DNA of 26,670 nucleotides from BM714 sp964644525 (GCA_964644525.1 CAZXWC010000019.1:1-26670); one strand, 5' to 3'. Shown: positions 15,042-23,457, counted from the first letter of the stretch. Made by a program: numbers and translations. Notes: generated by a model from the sequence alone, not told the origin.

Positions 15042-15932
15042 AAGTTTTTTCATGTCCTCTGGCATAGGACATGTAAAAGTCATGGTCCTCTTTTCAACCG
15101 GATGATAAAAGCTTATTTTCTTGGCATGCAAAGCCTGTCGCGAAAAAGAATGCCTCTTCTTTTTAAATCCATATGAGGAGTCGCCAACAATAGGATGGCC
15201 TATATATGACATATGAACCCTTATTTGGTGTGTTCTTCCGGTTTCCAATTTGCACTTGACAAGGGTCGTGTCCTTAAAGCTCCTCAAAACTTCAAAATGT
15301 GTAATTGCATTTTTACCATTTTCCACAACCGCCATTTTCAAGCGGTTTGACGGGTCTCTGCCAATTGGGGCATCAACTGTTCCCGATTTTTCTTTTATGA
15401 TTCCTTCAACGAGAGCATAGTATACTCTCGTTATGGAATGGTCCTTCAACTGTTCCGAAAGATTTTTATGAACCATGTCATTTTTAGCAACAAGGAGCAG
15501 CCCTGTGGTGTCCTTGTCTATTCTGTGAACTATACCCGGCCTTATTACGCCATTAATAGAAGAAAGCGAATCGCAATGGTACAAAAGAGCATTTACTAAC
15601 GTCCCATCATAGTTTCCCGGTGCTGGATGCACAACCATACCCTTATCCTTGTTTATAACCAAAAGCCCTTCATCTTCGTAAATAATGCTCAGATTTATGT
15701 TTTGGGCTTCAAGCTGAATTTTTTCGGGTTCCGGTACGGTCAATTCCAGTATCATGCCTTTCTTTAATCTGTAATTCTTTTTCATCACTTTAGTTCCATC
15801 TTGCCTTACATTTCCATCCCCAATCAACTTTTGCAAATAACTTCTTGAAAATTCCTCAATATTTTCATTGATATAAGCATCAATCCTTAATCCTTCACCA
15901 TCTTCTCCAACAAGCATCTTAATTGTTTTCAT
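15015..15932 (-). CDS. rluD: Large-subunit RNA pseudouridine synthase, RluD/YlyB family
   Basis: Isomerises uridine to pseudouridine, probably in 23S rRNA. The 305 residues show an N-terminal S4 RNA-binding domain (about 14-65) and the RluA-family catalytic domain, with the catalytic aspartate D139 in HRIDKDTTG and the later motif GRTHQIRVHM. Specificity among RluA-family sites cannot be read from the sequence. The ATG at 15932 lies 14 bases inside the end of mtnN with only a weak GGAA upstream, so translation is probably coupled to mtnN; a downstream ATG at 15917 is an alternative. Its C-terminal tail IEKMKAMD is identical to that of the convergent rqcH because both are written in the palindrome. 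Confidence 0.93.
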   Translation of the reverse strand: MKTIKMLVGEDGEGLRIDAYINENIEEFSRSYLQKLIGDGNVRQDGTKVMKKNYRLKKGMILELTVPEPEKIQLEAQNINLSIIYEDEGLLVINKDKGMVVHPAPGNYDGTLVNALLYHCDSLSSINGVIRPGIVHRIDKDTTGLLLVAKNDMVHKNLSEQLKDHSITRVYYALVEGIIKEKSGTVDAPIGRDPSNRLKMAVVENGKNAITHFEVLRSFKDTTLVKCKLETGRTHQIRVHMSYIGHPIVGDSSYGFKKKRHSFSRQALHAKKISFYHPVEKRTMTFTCPMPEDMKKLIEKMKAMD

Positions 15933-16629
15933 ATTTTTCCATTTCCATTCTTTTAATAAGGTCAATCACCACTCGACTTGATTCATGCGCATGCTTATAA
16001 GCAAATTCACTGAAGTTTTCAGTTGCCGAATTGTCTGCCTTATCAGAAATTGTTCTTATTATTACAAAAGGTTTTTTATTGACATGACAAACGTGGGCTA
16101 TTGCAGCGCCTTCCATCTCCGCACACAAACCGCCAAAAGTTTGATTAAGGTAAATTCTTTTTTCCATATCTGCAACAAACACATCCCCTGATACTATTCT
16201 GCCCACACATGCTTTCTTTTCTTTGCCAATGGCATCTACAGCCAACTCAATCAATCTTGGTTCCGCCTCGAAAATCGATTTTTCCATTCTCGGTATCATC
16301 CCAATTTTATATCCAAAACCCGTTGCATCCATGTCGTGTTCAAGTAATTCATTTGAAACAACTACATCTCCTATTTCTAATGATTCTTCCAATGCTCCGG
16401 CAAGCCCTGTATTTATGATGATTTCAACTTTAAATTCCGTTATCAGTATTTGAGTGCAAAGTGCAGCATTAACCTTCCCTATTCCCGACATCACAAGCAC
16501 AACTTCACTATTGTGCACAAAACCTTTATTAAAAGTCATACCTGCGTAAGTTTTCTTGTCCGCTATTTCCATCGATTCCAATATGCACTGGATTTCTTCA
16601 TCCATTGCTCCTATGATTCCTATCTTCAT
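15919..16629 (-). CDS. mtnN: 5'-methylthioadenosine/S-adenosylhomocysteine nucleosidase
   Basis: Cleaves adenine from methylthioadenosine and S-adenosylhomocysteine, clearing by-products of SAM use. The 236 residues match the MTAN family along their length: E12 in GAMDEEI, the substrate-binding EMEGAA at 171-176, and the catalytic aspartate D196 in RTISDKADNSA. The start is marked by AAAGGAGG nine bases upstream. It lies between divIVA and rluD and overlaps rluD. In many Clostridia lspA, not mtnN, precedes rluD. A hairpin terminator or attenuator lies just before its ribosome binding site. Confidence 0.95.
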   Translation of the reverse strand: MKIGIIGAMDEEIQCILESMEIADKKTYAGMTFNKGFVHNSEVVLVMSGIGKVNAALCTQILITEFKVEIIINTGLAGALEESLEIGDVVVSNELLEHDMDATGFGYKIGMIPRMEKSIFEAEPRLIELAVDAIGKEKKACVGRIVSGDVFVADMEKRIYLNQTFGGLCAEMEGAAIAHVCHVNKKPFVIIRTISDKADNSATENFSEFAYKHAHESSRVVIDLIKRMEMEKYENN

Positions 16630-16655
16630 TTTGGAATTACCTCCTTTAAATTCTT

Positions 16656-16681
16656 AAAAGCAACCCGCCAGGGTTGCTTTT
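16656..16681. terminator. Hairpin between divIVA and mtnN
   Basis: Perfect 11-bp arms AAAAGCAACCC and GGGTTGCTTTT with a 4-base loop. On the plus strand the T run is seven long; on the minus strand, the direction of the flanking genes, only TTTT follows before AAG. It is therefore a weaker terminator for divIVA transcripts and would allow some read-through into mtnN-rluD. Confidence 0.65.
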
Positions 16682-16692
16682 TTTGACCATGT

Positions 16693-17148
16693 TCAATCTA
16701 ACATGTCTTCAACTGACTTGTTCAGCAGTTCTATCTGCGACTTTAAAAGATTGCGATATCTTTCATTGAAAATCATAACCTGTTTTTTGGCTTCGTCAAA
16801 CTCGCCTTTAATCCTCATAACTTCTCCATTTGCCTTCTCGATTATTCTTTTTGCTTCCTCTTCAGCCTTCTGATTTATAAATTCGGCTTCTTTTACAGCG
16901 TTGGTTTTCAAAGTTTCGGCAGTATCACTGGCAAGTATCAATGTTTCATTTAATGTCTTTTCCATGCTCTTGTATGTCTCAATTTCCTCTTCCATAAGTT
17001 TTATCTTCTCTTTAAGTTCCTTATTCTCCTTGTATATGATTTCATAGTCTTCGAAAATATCATCAATAAATTTATCAACTTCCCCGGTTTGATAACCCCT
17101 TAACGATTTCCCAAATTCAACAGCCTGTATTTCCAACGGATTAATCAT
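16693..17148 (-). CDS. divIVA: DivIVA domain cell division/polarity protein
   Basis: Coiled-coil scaffold that binds negatively curved membrane at septa and poles. The 151 residues show the N-terminal lipid-binding domain (about 1-60), with the family pattern PLEIQAVEFGKSLRGYQTGE and VDKFIDDI, followed by almost continuous coiled coil to the C-terminus. The ATG at 17148 has GGGGTG five bases upstream and starts 12 bases after ylmH. The order sepF-yggT-ylmH-divIVA is the conserved Gram-positive division cluster. Confidence 0.93.
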   Translation of the reverse strand: MINPLEIQAVEFGKSLRGYQTGEVDKFIDDIFEDYEIIYKENKELKEKIKLMEEEIETYKSMEKTLNETLILASDTAETLKTNAVKEAEFINQKAEEEAKRIIEKANGEVMRIKGEFDEAKKQVMIFNERYRNLLKSQIELLNKSVEDMLD

Positions 17149-17160
17149 ATTTACACCCCA

Positions 17161-17976
17161 CTACACATATTTTTTTATCTTAAGAACATAGTTTCCTTTC
17201 TTAGTCATGCCTTTAATATCACCTATTATTATTTTACCATTGCCTCTGTAAGAAAGAACATCTGATTCTACAACACAATGATTCGCTTTATTAAGAACAA
17301 AATCATTCAATTTTACTTTGTCTTTTGAAATATCACCCTTAACCTCTTTTCTGCCTATATTGAAAACCTTGGATAAAACCAAATCAGCCCTCATTGACGA
17401 AAGCACTATTTCTTTCTTTTTTAAGCGCTTTTTAGGCATATTCAACTCACTGCATGAAATTTCAAGAGATGATTTAACAAGCGATCTTCCAACTTGATTT
17501 AGATTCGTTATTATAAAGCCAGCCATATCCTCCGATACCACCACATATGACAAAAGTCCTTCTATTCCTATATCTCCAATCCTTGAACGTTTGACTCCAA
17601 GTGAAAGCAATGCCCCTAAAATATCCCTGTGTCCAGGTTCTGAATTAAATTTAAGTTCAATTGCTTTCAATCCGGCTGATTTAGCAGCTACTTCCGCATG
17701 TCTGGCATGTTTGAAAAAAATAACTCTTCCCCTTTCAGCCTCCGGATATCCGCCCTCAAAACAAATCTTCACTTCATTGTCTCCAATTGAACGCACAAAA
17801 TTTTCAACAAGATTGAAACGACTCCTGGATATTATTCCGCTTAATCCAACAGTTTTGCCAATTGAAATGGATTCATATGCTGACAAAACGTTCAAAATTT
17901 CATAAACATCTTCTTTTGAATAACTGATATGCTTTTGCCTGTCCAGCAAAGCTTCTATTTCTCTTTTGCCAATCAT
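17161..17976 (-). CDS. ylmH: S4-domain RNA-binding protein YlmH
   Basis: YlmH-family protein, 271 residues, with a C-terminal S4 RNA-binding domain (about 190-250, MRADLVLSKVFNIGRKEVK) and an N-terminal domain typical of the family. YlmH in Bacillus was recently linked to ribosome rescue of stalled peptidyl-tRNA-50S complexes, the same process served by RqcH. The ATG at 17976 follows the yggT stop by one base and has no clear ribosome binding site, so coupled translation is likely; a TTG at 17994 in frame is an alternative with no better site. Confidence 0.9.
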   Translation of the reverse strand: MIGKREIEALLDRQKHISYSKEDVYEILNVLSAYESISIGKTVGLSGIISRSRFNLVENFVRSIGDNEVKICFEGGYPEAERGRVIFFKHARHAEVAAKSAGLKAIELKFNSEPGHRDILGALLSLGVKRSRIGDIGIEGLLSYVVVSEDMAGFIITNLNQVGRSLVKSSLEISCSELNMPKKRLKKKEIVLSSMRADLVLSKVFNIGRKEVKGDISKDKVKLNDFVLNKANHCVVESDVLSYRGNGKIIIGDIKGMTKKGNYVLKIKKYV

Positions 17977-17977
17977 T

Positions 17978-18241
17978 CTATAATATACTAACAATCAAGC
18001 TGCTGACCACATCAAGCGTCAGAATTGCGAAAATGGGGGAAAAATCGATTGTACCCCCTCCAATGCCTATTTTAAACAAAAGGGTCCTAAAAGGCGAAAG
18101 AATCGGCTCAGTCAATCCATACAGCATTTTGAAAATAGGATTTGAATAATCTCTTGCAAACCATGAAAATATTATTCTCGCAATAATCAAAAAGTTAACC
18201 ACTTCAACAAATCTATAAATCGATTGCTCTATAATCCACAT
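17978..18241 (-). CDS. YggT family membrane protein (YlmG)
   Basis: Small integral membrane protein, 87 residues, with two hydrophobic helices (about 10-27 and 60-85) and the family motif IFSWFARDYSNPIFKMLYGL followed by TEPILSPFRTLL. The precise role is unknown; it is linked to division by gene neighbourhood and to chloroplast nucleoid distribution in plants. I chose the ATG at 18241 because GGAGG lies five bases upstream; the ATG at 18253 four codons earlier has none. It lies 18 bases after sepF. Confidence 0.9.
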   Translation of the reverse strand: MWIIEQSIYRFVEVVNFLIIARIIFSWFARDYSNPIFKMLYGLTEPILSPFRTLLFKIGIGGGTIDFSPIFAILTLDVVSSLIVSIL

Positions 18242-18259
18242 GTTCTCCTCCATATTCTT

Positions 18260-18703
18260 CTACTTTTGCCAAGGGAAAATTCCTTTTTCAGTTATCTCTG
18301 TTTTGAAATCCCCTTGAATTTCAACATTTTTTGGGGCTATTATAAATATGCCTTTGGAGATTTTTTGTATTTTTCCTTCCAAAGCATATACCGCTCCATT
18401 AAGAAAATCAAATATCTTTTTAGCCAATTCATATTCAAGTTCTTCAAGATTTATTACAACAGGCTTGTTGTTTTTAAGGTTGTCCACAATGCTTGGAACC
18501 TCTTCGAAATCATTAGGTTCATGAACAATAACCCTCATCTGTTGATTTGAATGTATATTCAAAATCTTGTTTCCCTTGACCTTTTCGTCTGATTTCTCTA
18601 TACTTTGTTCGGAAAATATATCATCCTCTTCAACTTCATCAAATTCATCCTCATCATATTCGTCAATCCCCATGAAAAATTTAATTTTATCAATTACGCT
18701 CAT
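18260..18703 (-). CDS. sepF: Cell division protein SepF
   Basis: FtsZ-binding protein that aligns Z-ring filaments and tethers them to the membrane. The 147 residues show an N-terminal amphipathic helix (MSVIDKIKFFMGI), an acidic linker rich in D and E (14-42) and the SepF domain (about 56-125) with NLKNNKPVVINLE and DFLNGAVYALEGKI. The start has AAGGAGG seven bases upstream. With no ftsA seen beside ftsZ, SepF is a likely FtsZ membrane anchor in this organism. Confidence 0.95.
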   Translation of the reverse strand: MSVIDKIKFFMGIDEYDEDEFDEVEEDDIFSEQSIEKSDEKVKGNKILNIHSNQQMRVIVHEPNDFEEVPSIVDNLKNNKPVVINLEELEYELAKKIFDFLNGAVYALEGKIQKISKGIFIIAPKNVEIQGDFKTEITEKGIFPWQK

Positions 18704-18715
18704 TTTAATTCCTCC

Positions 18716-19408
18716 TTATCTTGAATAATTTCTTTCGCCAAATATCCCAGTCCCTATCCTGACCATATTGGCACCTTCCTCTATTGCTGTTTCAAAATCG
18801 TGTGTCATTCCCATGGAAAGATAAATCATTTGATCCTCATGACCTTTCATTTTCATTCTTTCAAACAGTTCATTCATTTTTTTGAAATATGGCCTTACTT
18901 TTTCTTTGTCTTCAATATATGGTGCAATAGCCATAAATCCGCGTATTCTGACATTTTCAAGATTGCCGGCTTCATTCAAAAACGATTCGGCATCATCATA
19001 GTCAATACCAGATTTACTCTCCTCTTCCCCTATATTTATCTGTATGAGACAATCCATTGTTTTTCCCGCCTGCGCCGCCCTCTTGTCTATCTCGCGGGCT
19101 AATTTCATGCTGTCAAGCGAATGGACCATATCCACCTTTTCAATTATGTATTTAACCTTGTTTCTTTGCAAATGGCCTATCATATGCCATTTGGCTTTTT
19201 CTTCTATTTTATCGTACTTGTCGACTATCTCCTGAACCTTGTTTTCCCCAAGCGTCAAAATCCCTTCATCTATAGCTTCTTTAATTTTTTCAACATCGAT
19301 TGTTTTTGTAACTGCAATCAATTGTATTCCCTTTCTATCAATTTTATTTTCATTGCATATGTTCTGGATTTTTTTTTCTATTTCCTCCAAGTTTATTTTA
19401 ATTCCCAT
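18716..19408 (-). CDS. YggS family pyridoxal phosphate homeostasis protein
   Basis: Single-domain TIM-barrel PLP-binding protein (PLPBP/YggS/YlmE), 230 residues. The PLP-binding lysine is K35 in LIAVTKT; further family motifs are GENKVQE, WHMIGHLQRNKVK, the LIQINIGEE strand, the LSMGMTHD phosphate loop and RIGTGIFGER at the end. It maintains vitamin B6 and amino acid balance rather than catalysing a known reaction. The start has AGGAGG five bases upstream. It precedes sepF by 12 bases. Confidence 0.95.
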   Translation of the reverse strand: MGIKINLEEIEKKIQNICNENKIDRKGIQLIAVTKTIDVEKIKEAIDEGILTLGENKVQEIVDKYDKIEEKAKWHMIGHLQRNKVKYIIEKVDMVHSLDSMKLAREIDKRAAQAGKTMDCLIQINIGEEESKSGIDYDDAESFLNEAGNLENVRIRGFMAIAPYIEDKEKVRPYFKKMNELFERMKMKGHEDQMIYLSMGMTHDFETAIEEGANMVRIGTGIFGERNYSR

Positions 19409-19417
19409 AAAAACCTC

Positions 19418-20575
19418 CTAATCGCTGATATCAATAATGATCTCATCATATACCTTGACAGTGTCTACCGCCTCGACATTTTCTTTTTCATCCTTCCTAT
19501 AAAAAATACCATCGCTCACAACTGCCCATTCCTTATTTGAGCCCTTTACACCAACTGGCTTGAAAACTGCCTTCCCGTTGATATTTTTAATAAGGACACC
19601 TATTTCATCCTCTTGATAAACAAGCGCATCAACGGGCACAATCAAACCATTTATGTTTTTGTTTATTATATGCATTCTTGTCGACCTTTTCCCCAAAAAT
19701 ACCCTGGCCTCTTCACTTATTCTCAAGACTGCGTAGCAGTTGCCTATTTCATTATTTGTTTCTACTACTCTTGCGTCCACATTTTCATCTTCAAAAACAA
19801 TCTTTACACTCGATCCTTCATTAAAACGGTCTATGTTTCCAAGGTCTGTATAAACATATACATACCAAGCCGAATTATCGACAACTTTCATTATTGGAGA
19901 ATCATTTTCAGCTTGCCTGCCTTTTAAGTTTACTGAATTTATGTTTTCACTTAGTATTTTTTCCATATCAAGAAGAGTAACGCTTTCTCTATTTAAAATT
20001 TCCTCATATCCGTCAATATTGAATGAAACAATTCCCGATATGGGCGAAGTGGTTTCATTGTAGCGTTCCACTGCTTTTGCTTCAATTTTTTCTCTGTCTG
20101 TTTGCATTATTTTTTCATCAATTGCCAGTTTTATCAATGCTATTCTGTCATATATTCCACTTGAGGATAAATATCTTATATCTTGAATTTGTTTCTCAAT
20201 ATCAAGATTTTCATATGCCGCCCTAAGGTATTCGCCTGAAGTCCTTATTTCGACACTCTTCGCATTTTGCCCGTTATCTTCAAGATATGCTCCAGCTTCA
20301 TTATAATAAAGAAGATATCCTTTTCTTACCTTATCGCCCTCATTCACTTTGTATTTTACTTGACCGGCTTCTGCTGGAAACACAAGAATTTCATCTCTTA
20401 TTATCAAGCAGTCGTATTCATTTTCTTGCACTATGCTCCCATACTCTACAATGTAGAGCTCATTTGTTTCTTTAAAGCCTAAAACCAACGCCAATATCTT
20501 ATATAGGAAAAATATTATTATAATCAAGAAAACGCCGTATTTGAGCGCTTGATGCTTTCTATTTCCTCTTTTCAT
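19418..20575 (-). CDS. HlyD-like single-span membrane protein
   Basis: 385 residues with a short basic N-terminus, one transmembrane helix (about 13-34) and a large extracytoplasmic part. The segment around 72-90 (PAEAGQVKYKVNEGDKVRKG) looks like the first half of a biotinyl/lipoyl-like hairpin, and residues about 175-200 (TSPISGIVSFNIDGYEE) like its second half, as in HlyD/membrane-fusion adaptors. No transporter gene lies beside it. Such proteins are often found next to yggS-sepF in Clostridia; the role in division or envelope building is unproven. It starts with ATG after AGGGGA, and it follows the terminator of the upstream small gene. Confidence 0.75.
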   Translation of the reverse strand: MKRGNRKHQALKYGVFLIIIIFFLYKILALVLGFKETNELYIVEYGSIVQENEYDCLIIRDEILVFPAEAGQVKYKVNEGDKVRKGYLLYYNEAGAYLEDNGQNAKSVEIRTSGEYLRAAYENLDIEKQIQDIRYLSSSGIYDRIALIKLAIDEKIMQTDREKIEAKAVERYNETTSPISGIVSFNIDGYEEILNRESVTLLDMEKILSENINSVNLKGRQAENDSPIMKVVDNSAWYVYVYTDLGNIDRFNEGSSVKIVFEDENVDARVVETNNEIGNCYAVLRISEEARVFLGKRSTRMHIINKNINGLIVPVDALVYQEDEIGVLIKNINGKAVFKPVGVKGSNKEWAVVSDGIFYRKDEKENVEAVDTVKVYDEIIIDISD

Positions 20576-20596
20576 TATAATCCCCTGTCAAAACAA

Positions 20597-20623
20597 ATAT
20601 AAGGCTACTAAGCAGCCTTATAT
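20597..20623 (-). terminator. Terminator after the small membrane protein gene
   Basis: Perfect 10-bp arms ATATAAGGCT and AGCCTTATAT with a 7-base loop overlap the stop codon at 20618-20620. On the minus strand TTTGTTTTG follows. It is only about 20 bases before the HlyD-like gene start, so that gene must rely on read-through or on a promoter I cannot see. Confidence 0.65.
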
Positions 20624-20998
20624 AATTTTACCATATCTTGATACTATTTTTAATTTTTTTATACGTACAACGCTGAATTCCATAATGTTGTCATCATCCG
20701 TCAAAAGACATAACTTTTCTTTATATTTCCTTATGCCGAGCACTTTACCCTTGTATGTCTTATTCGATTCAACGAGACGCAATTTGATTTCGTCTCCTAT
20801 TGAAAGTCTCAACTTTCCGAGTTTAAAACATTTCATGTCTATAAGTTTCAAGTAGTTTTCAGTAAGCGTGCGACTTTTGATTATTATTTTATTTTTGCAC
20901 GAATAACGCCTTTCTTCGAACAAACATGCCAAATAACAAGTCACCGAAACAAGCAACAATAAAACTGCAGTTTTTAGCATTGCATCCAAAATTTGCAT
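20618..20998 (-). CDS. Unrecognised small membrane-anchored protein
   Basis: I do not recognise this gene. The 126 residues have one hydrophobic helix (about 6-27) and then a basic, beta-rich domain with SIGDEIKLRLVESNKTYKGK (about 66-85), CLLTDDDNIMEF and VVRIKKLKIV, which suggests a small barrel fold facing the cytoplasm or outside. ATG at 20998 has GAAGGG six bases upstream; another ATG two codons earlier (21004) overlaps that site. It stands between gpsA and the HlyD-like gene, with its own promoter and a terminator over its stop codon, so it looks like a separate unit. In spore-forming Clostridia spoIVA is often near here; this is not SpoIVA. Confidence 0.75.
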   Translation of the reverse strand: MQILDAMLKTAVLLLLVSVTCYLACLFEERRYSCKNKIIIKSRTLTENYLKLIDMKCFKLGKLRLSIGDEIKLRLVESNKTYKGKVLGIRKYKEKLCLLTDDDNIMEFSVVRIKKLKIVSRYGKII

Positions 20999-21035
20999 TT
21001 GCATCCCTTCTTTTCGGTAGATTTTTGACAATTCA

Positions 21036-21064
21036 ATTATGTCACAAAACAATTAATTTTTCAA
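21036..21064 (-). promoter_or_regulatory. Promoter of the small membrane protein gene
   Basis: On the minus strand a -35 TTGAAA (21059-21064) and a -10 CATAAT (21036-21041) are 17 bases apart, with TGA just before the -10 making it an extended -10. It lies in the gap after gpsA. Confidence 0.6.
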
Positions 21065-21092
21065 CACGTTTGTTAGTTTTTTATCAAAGTGT

Positions 21093-22109
21093 TTATTTTA
21101 TTTTCATTGTCATTTCCATTTCGTGTCTCTTAGATCGTGTCATAAGATTGTTCACAGAGGTTTCCACATCATGATTTTCATAAAGAACACGATAAAGCTC
21201 ATCAACAATAGGCATTTCAACCGAATATTTTTTCGCCAATTCAAATGCAGACTTTATCGTGTAAATTCCTTCTACAACCATCCCTATTTTTTCAACGGCA
21301 TCATCCATTTTCATGCCTTCTCCAATAAGTATCCCGCATCTTCTGTTTCGGCTATGCATGCTGGTACATGTTACTATCAGATCCCCAATTCCTGTAAGCC
21401 CAGTGAATGTATTTACATCAGCATTCATAGCTTCGCCCAATCTGGCAATTTCCACTATTCCCCTTGTCATTAATGCCGCCTTAGCGTTGTCTCCATATCC
21501 AAGTCCATCACTGATACCAGCACCAAGAGCAATCACATTTTTCAATGAAGCTCCAATCTCTACACCGCAAACGTCAGTATTTGTATAAACTCTCAATCTA
21601 TCTGTTATAAATAAGTCTTGAATCATTTCAGCCAATGCCATTTTATCTGAAGCGGCTACAAGTGTTGTCGGCATTCCTCTAGAAACCTCTTCCGCATGCG
21701 ACGGTCCGCTGAGAGCCACAAAAGGATTATCGGGAAAGAATTCCTTAACTACCTCTGACATCCTCTTTAATGTTCCTGTTTCAATTCCCTTTGAAACGTT
21801 CACAATGATTTTATTTTTCATCAATTCGGGTTTTATGCTTTCCAATGTGCTTCTGACACCTTGTGATGCAACGGCCAGTATTACAATTTCTGCATTTCCC
21901 AAACATTGCTCCTTATCGTCGGTAAAAATGATTTTCTCATCAATCTTTATTCCGGGAAGCGAAAAAACATTTTCCCTTGTTTTGTTGATTTTGTTTACAT
22001 GCTCCGAAAATCTGTCCCACACAACTACTTCATGTCCTTTGCCGTTCAAGGTCATAGCAATCGCCGTTCCCCAGCTGCCGGCACCCATTATCGCTATCTT
22101 CTTTTTCAT
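21093..22109 (-). CDS. gpsA: Glycerol-3-phosphate dehydrogenase (NAD(P)+)
   Basis: Reduces dihydroxyacetone phosphate to sn-glycerol 3-phosphate for phospholipid synthesis, the backbone also used by PgsA in this window. The 338 residues start with the Rossmann motif GAGSWGTA (9-16), followed by the NVSKGIE and ALSGPSHAEEV segments and the active-site region ASLKNVIALGAGISDGLGYG. The start at 22109 has AAGGAGG five bases upstream; the longer frame overlaps der and has no support. It follows der by 22 bases. In many Clostridia plsY lies between der and gpsA; here it does not. Confidence 0.96.
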   Translation of the reverse strand: MKKKIAIMGAGSWGTAIAMTLNGKGHEVVVWDRFSEHVNKINKTRENVFSLPGIKIDEKIIFTDDKEQCLGNAEIVILAVASQGVRSTLESIKPELMKNKIIVNVSKGIETGTLKRMSEVVKEFFPDNPFVALSGPSHAEEVSRGMPTTLVAASDKMALAEMIQDLFITDRLRVYTNTDVCGVEIGASLKNVIALGAGISDGLGYGDNAKAALMTRGIVEIARLGEAMNADVNTFTGLTGIGDLIVTCTSMHSRNRRCGILIGEGMKMDDAVEKIGMVVEGIYTIKSAFELAKKYSVEMPIVDELYRVLYENHDVETSVNNLMTRSKRHEMEMTMKIK

Positions 22110-22131
22110 AAAAACCTCCTTGTCGATTCTT

Positions 22132-23457
22132 TTACATGCCTTTCTTTTTTTCCTTAACTTCAAATACTACGGGCGTTCCGTCAAATCCATATGCATCCCT
22201 GAGCTTGTTTTCTAGATATCTAATATAAGAAAAATGCGCAAGGTCCCTTCTGTTTACAAACAGTACAAATTTAGGCGGTTTTACGGAAACTTGAGTCATA
22301 TAATAAATCTTGAGTCTCTTTCCTTTGTCAGAGGGGGGCTGATTAAGCATAACTGCTTCATTCAGCAAATCATTCAATGCGCCGGTTGATACTCTTTTGC
22401 AATATTCACTATGGACATAGTCTATCTGTTCAACCAACTTTTCGGTTCGTTTTCCGGTTTTTGCAGATATGAATATAATTGGCGCATATGACAAGTAAGC
22501 AAACTCATTTCTTATAAGCTTCACAAATTCATCATGCGTCTTATTGTTCTTTTCCACAAGATCCCATTTGTTTACAACTATCACCATGGCTCTTCCGGCT
22601 TCATGAGCATACCCTGCAATTCTTTTATCCTGTTCCGATATGCCATCCTCTGCATCTAAAACCAAAAAACATGCATCCGACCTTTCTATCGCGCTGAGTG
22701 ATCTTATAACACTGTATTTTTCTACATTTTCATTTATTCTGCTTCTTCTTCTTATTCCAGCAGTATCGATCAACATATATTGTATTCCATTTTTTTCAAA
22801 AGGCGTATCTATTGCATCTCTTGTTGTACCGGATATATGGCTTACGATCACGCGATCTTCTCCAAGTATTCGATTTATTATAGACGATTTCCCAACATTG
22901 GGTTTCCCGATCAGTGCAACCTTGATTACTTCATCATCGTCTGCATAAGTCGATGGTTGGGGGAAATGCATTACTATGTCATCAAGCAAATCACCTAGAT
23001 TCAAACCATTAGCAGATGATATCGCCATTGGATTTCCAAGCCCCAATGCATATGCATCCAAAACCGTATCATTGATTGATTTTATTTGATCCACCTTGTT
23101 TACAACAAGCAAAACGGGTTTTCTGGTTTTTCTAAGCATCTCGGCAATATATTCGTCAGTCGTAGTCAAACCTTCTCTGCCGTCAAGCATAAAAAGAATA
23201 ACATCTGCAGTTTCTATTGCCAATTCAGCCTGCTTCTTCATATTGTCCATTATGACGTCTTCATCGATAATTTCTATGCCTCCTGTATCAATCATAATGA
23301 ATCTATGGGTCAACCACTCTGCTTCTATATAAATTCTATCCCTGGTAACTCCAGGTTTGTCTTCAACTATTGAAACTCTTCTACCCGCTATTTTATTAAA
23401 AAACGTCGATTTCCCTACATTTGGTCTTCCGACAATAGCCACTATTGGTTTTGTCAT
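22132..23457 (-). CDS. der: Ribosome assembly GTPase Der (EngA)
   Basis: Essential GTPase of 50S subunit maturation, with two tandem G domains and a KH-like C-terminal domain. The 441 residues show P-loops GRPNVGKS at 10-17 and GKPNVGKS at 184-191, G3 motifs DTGG (57-60) and DTAG, the G4 motifs NKVD and NKWD, and the C-terminal KIYYMTQVSVKPPKFVLFVN typical of the KH-like domain. The start has GGAG eight bases upstream and follows the DUF512 gene by 4 bases, so the genes are likely in one operon. Confidence 0.97.
   Translation of the reverse strand: MTKPIVAIVGRPNVGKSTFFNKIAGRRVSIVEDKPGVTRDRIYIEAEWLTHRFIMIDTGGIEIIDEDVIMDNMKKQAELAIETADVILFMLDGREGLTTTDEYIAEMLRKTRKPVLLVVNKVDQIKSINDTVLDAYALGLGNPMAISSANGLNLGDLLDDIVMHFPQPSTYADDDEVIKVALIGKPNVGKSSIINRILGEDRVIVSHISGTTRDAIDTPFEKNGIQYMLIDTAGIRRRSRINENVEKYSVIRSLSAIERSDACFLVLDAEDGISEQDKRIAGYAHEAGRAMVIVVNKWDLVEKNNKTHDEFVKLIRNEFAYLSYAPIIFISAKTGKRTEKLVEQIDYVHSEYCKRVSTGALNDLLNEAVMLNQPPSDKGKRLKIYYMTQVSVKPPKFVLFVNRRDLAHFSYIRYLENKLRDAYGFDGTPVVFEVKEKKKGM

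Noticed and set aside
21053..21092. Terminator after gpsA
   Set aside because: I found only short, widely spaced complementary pieces (AACAC and GTGTT) with no compact stem and T-tract.
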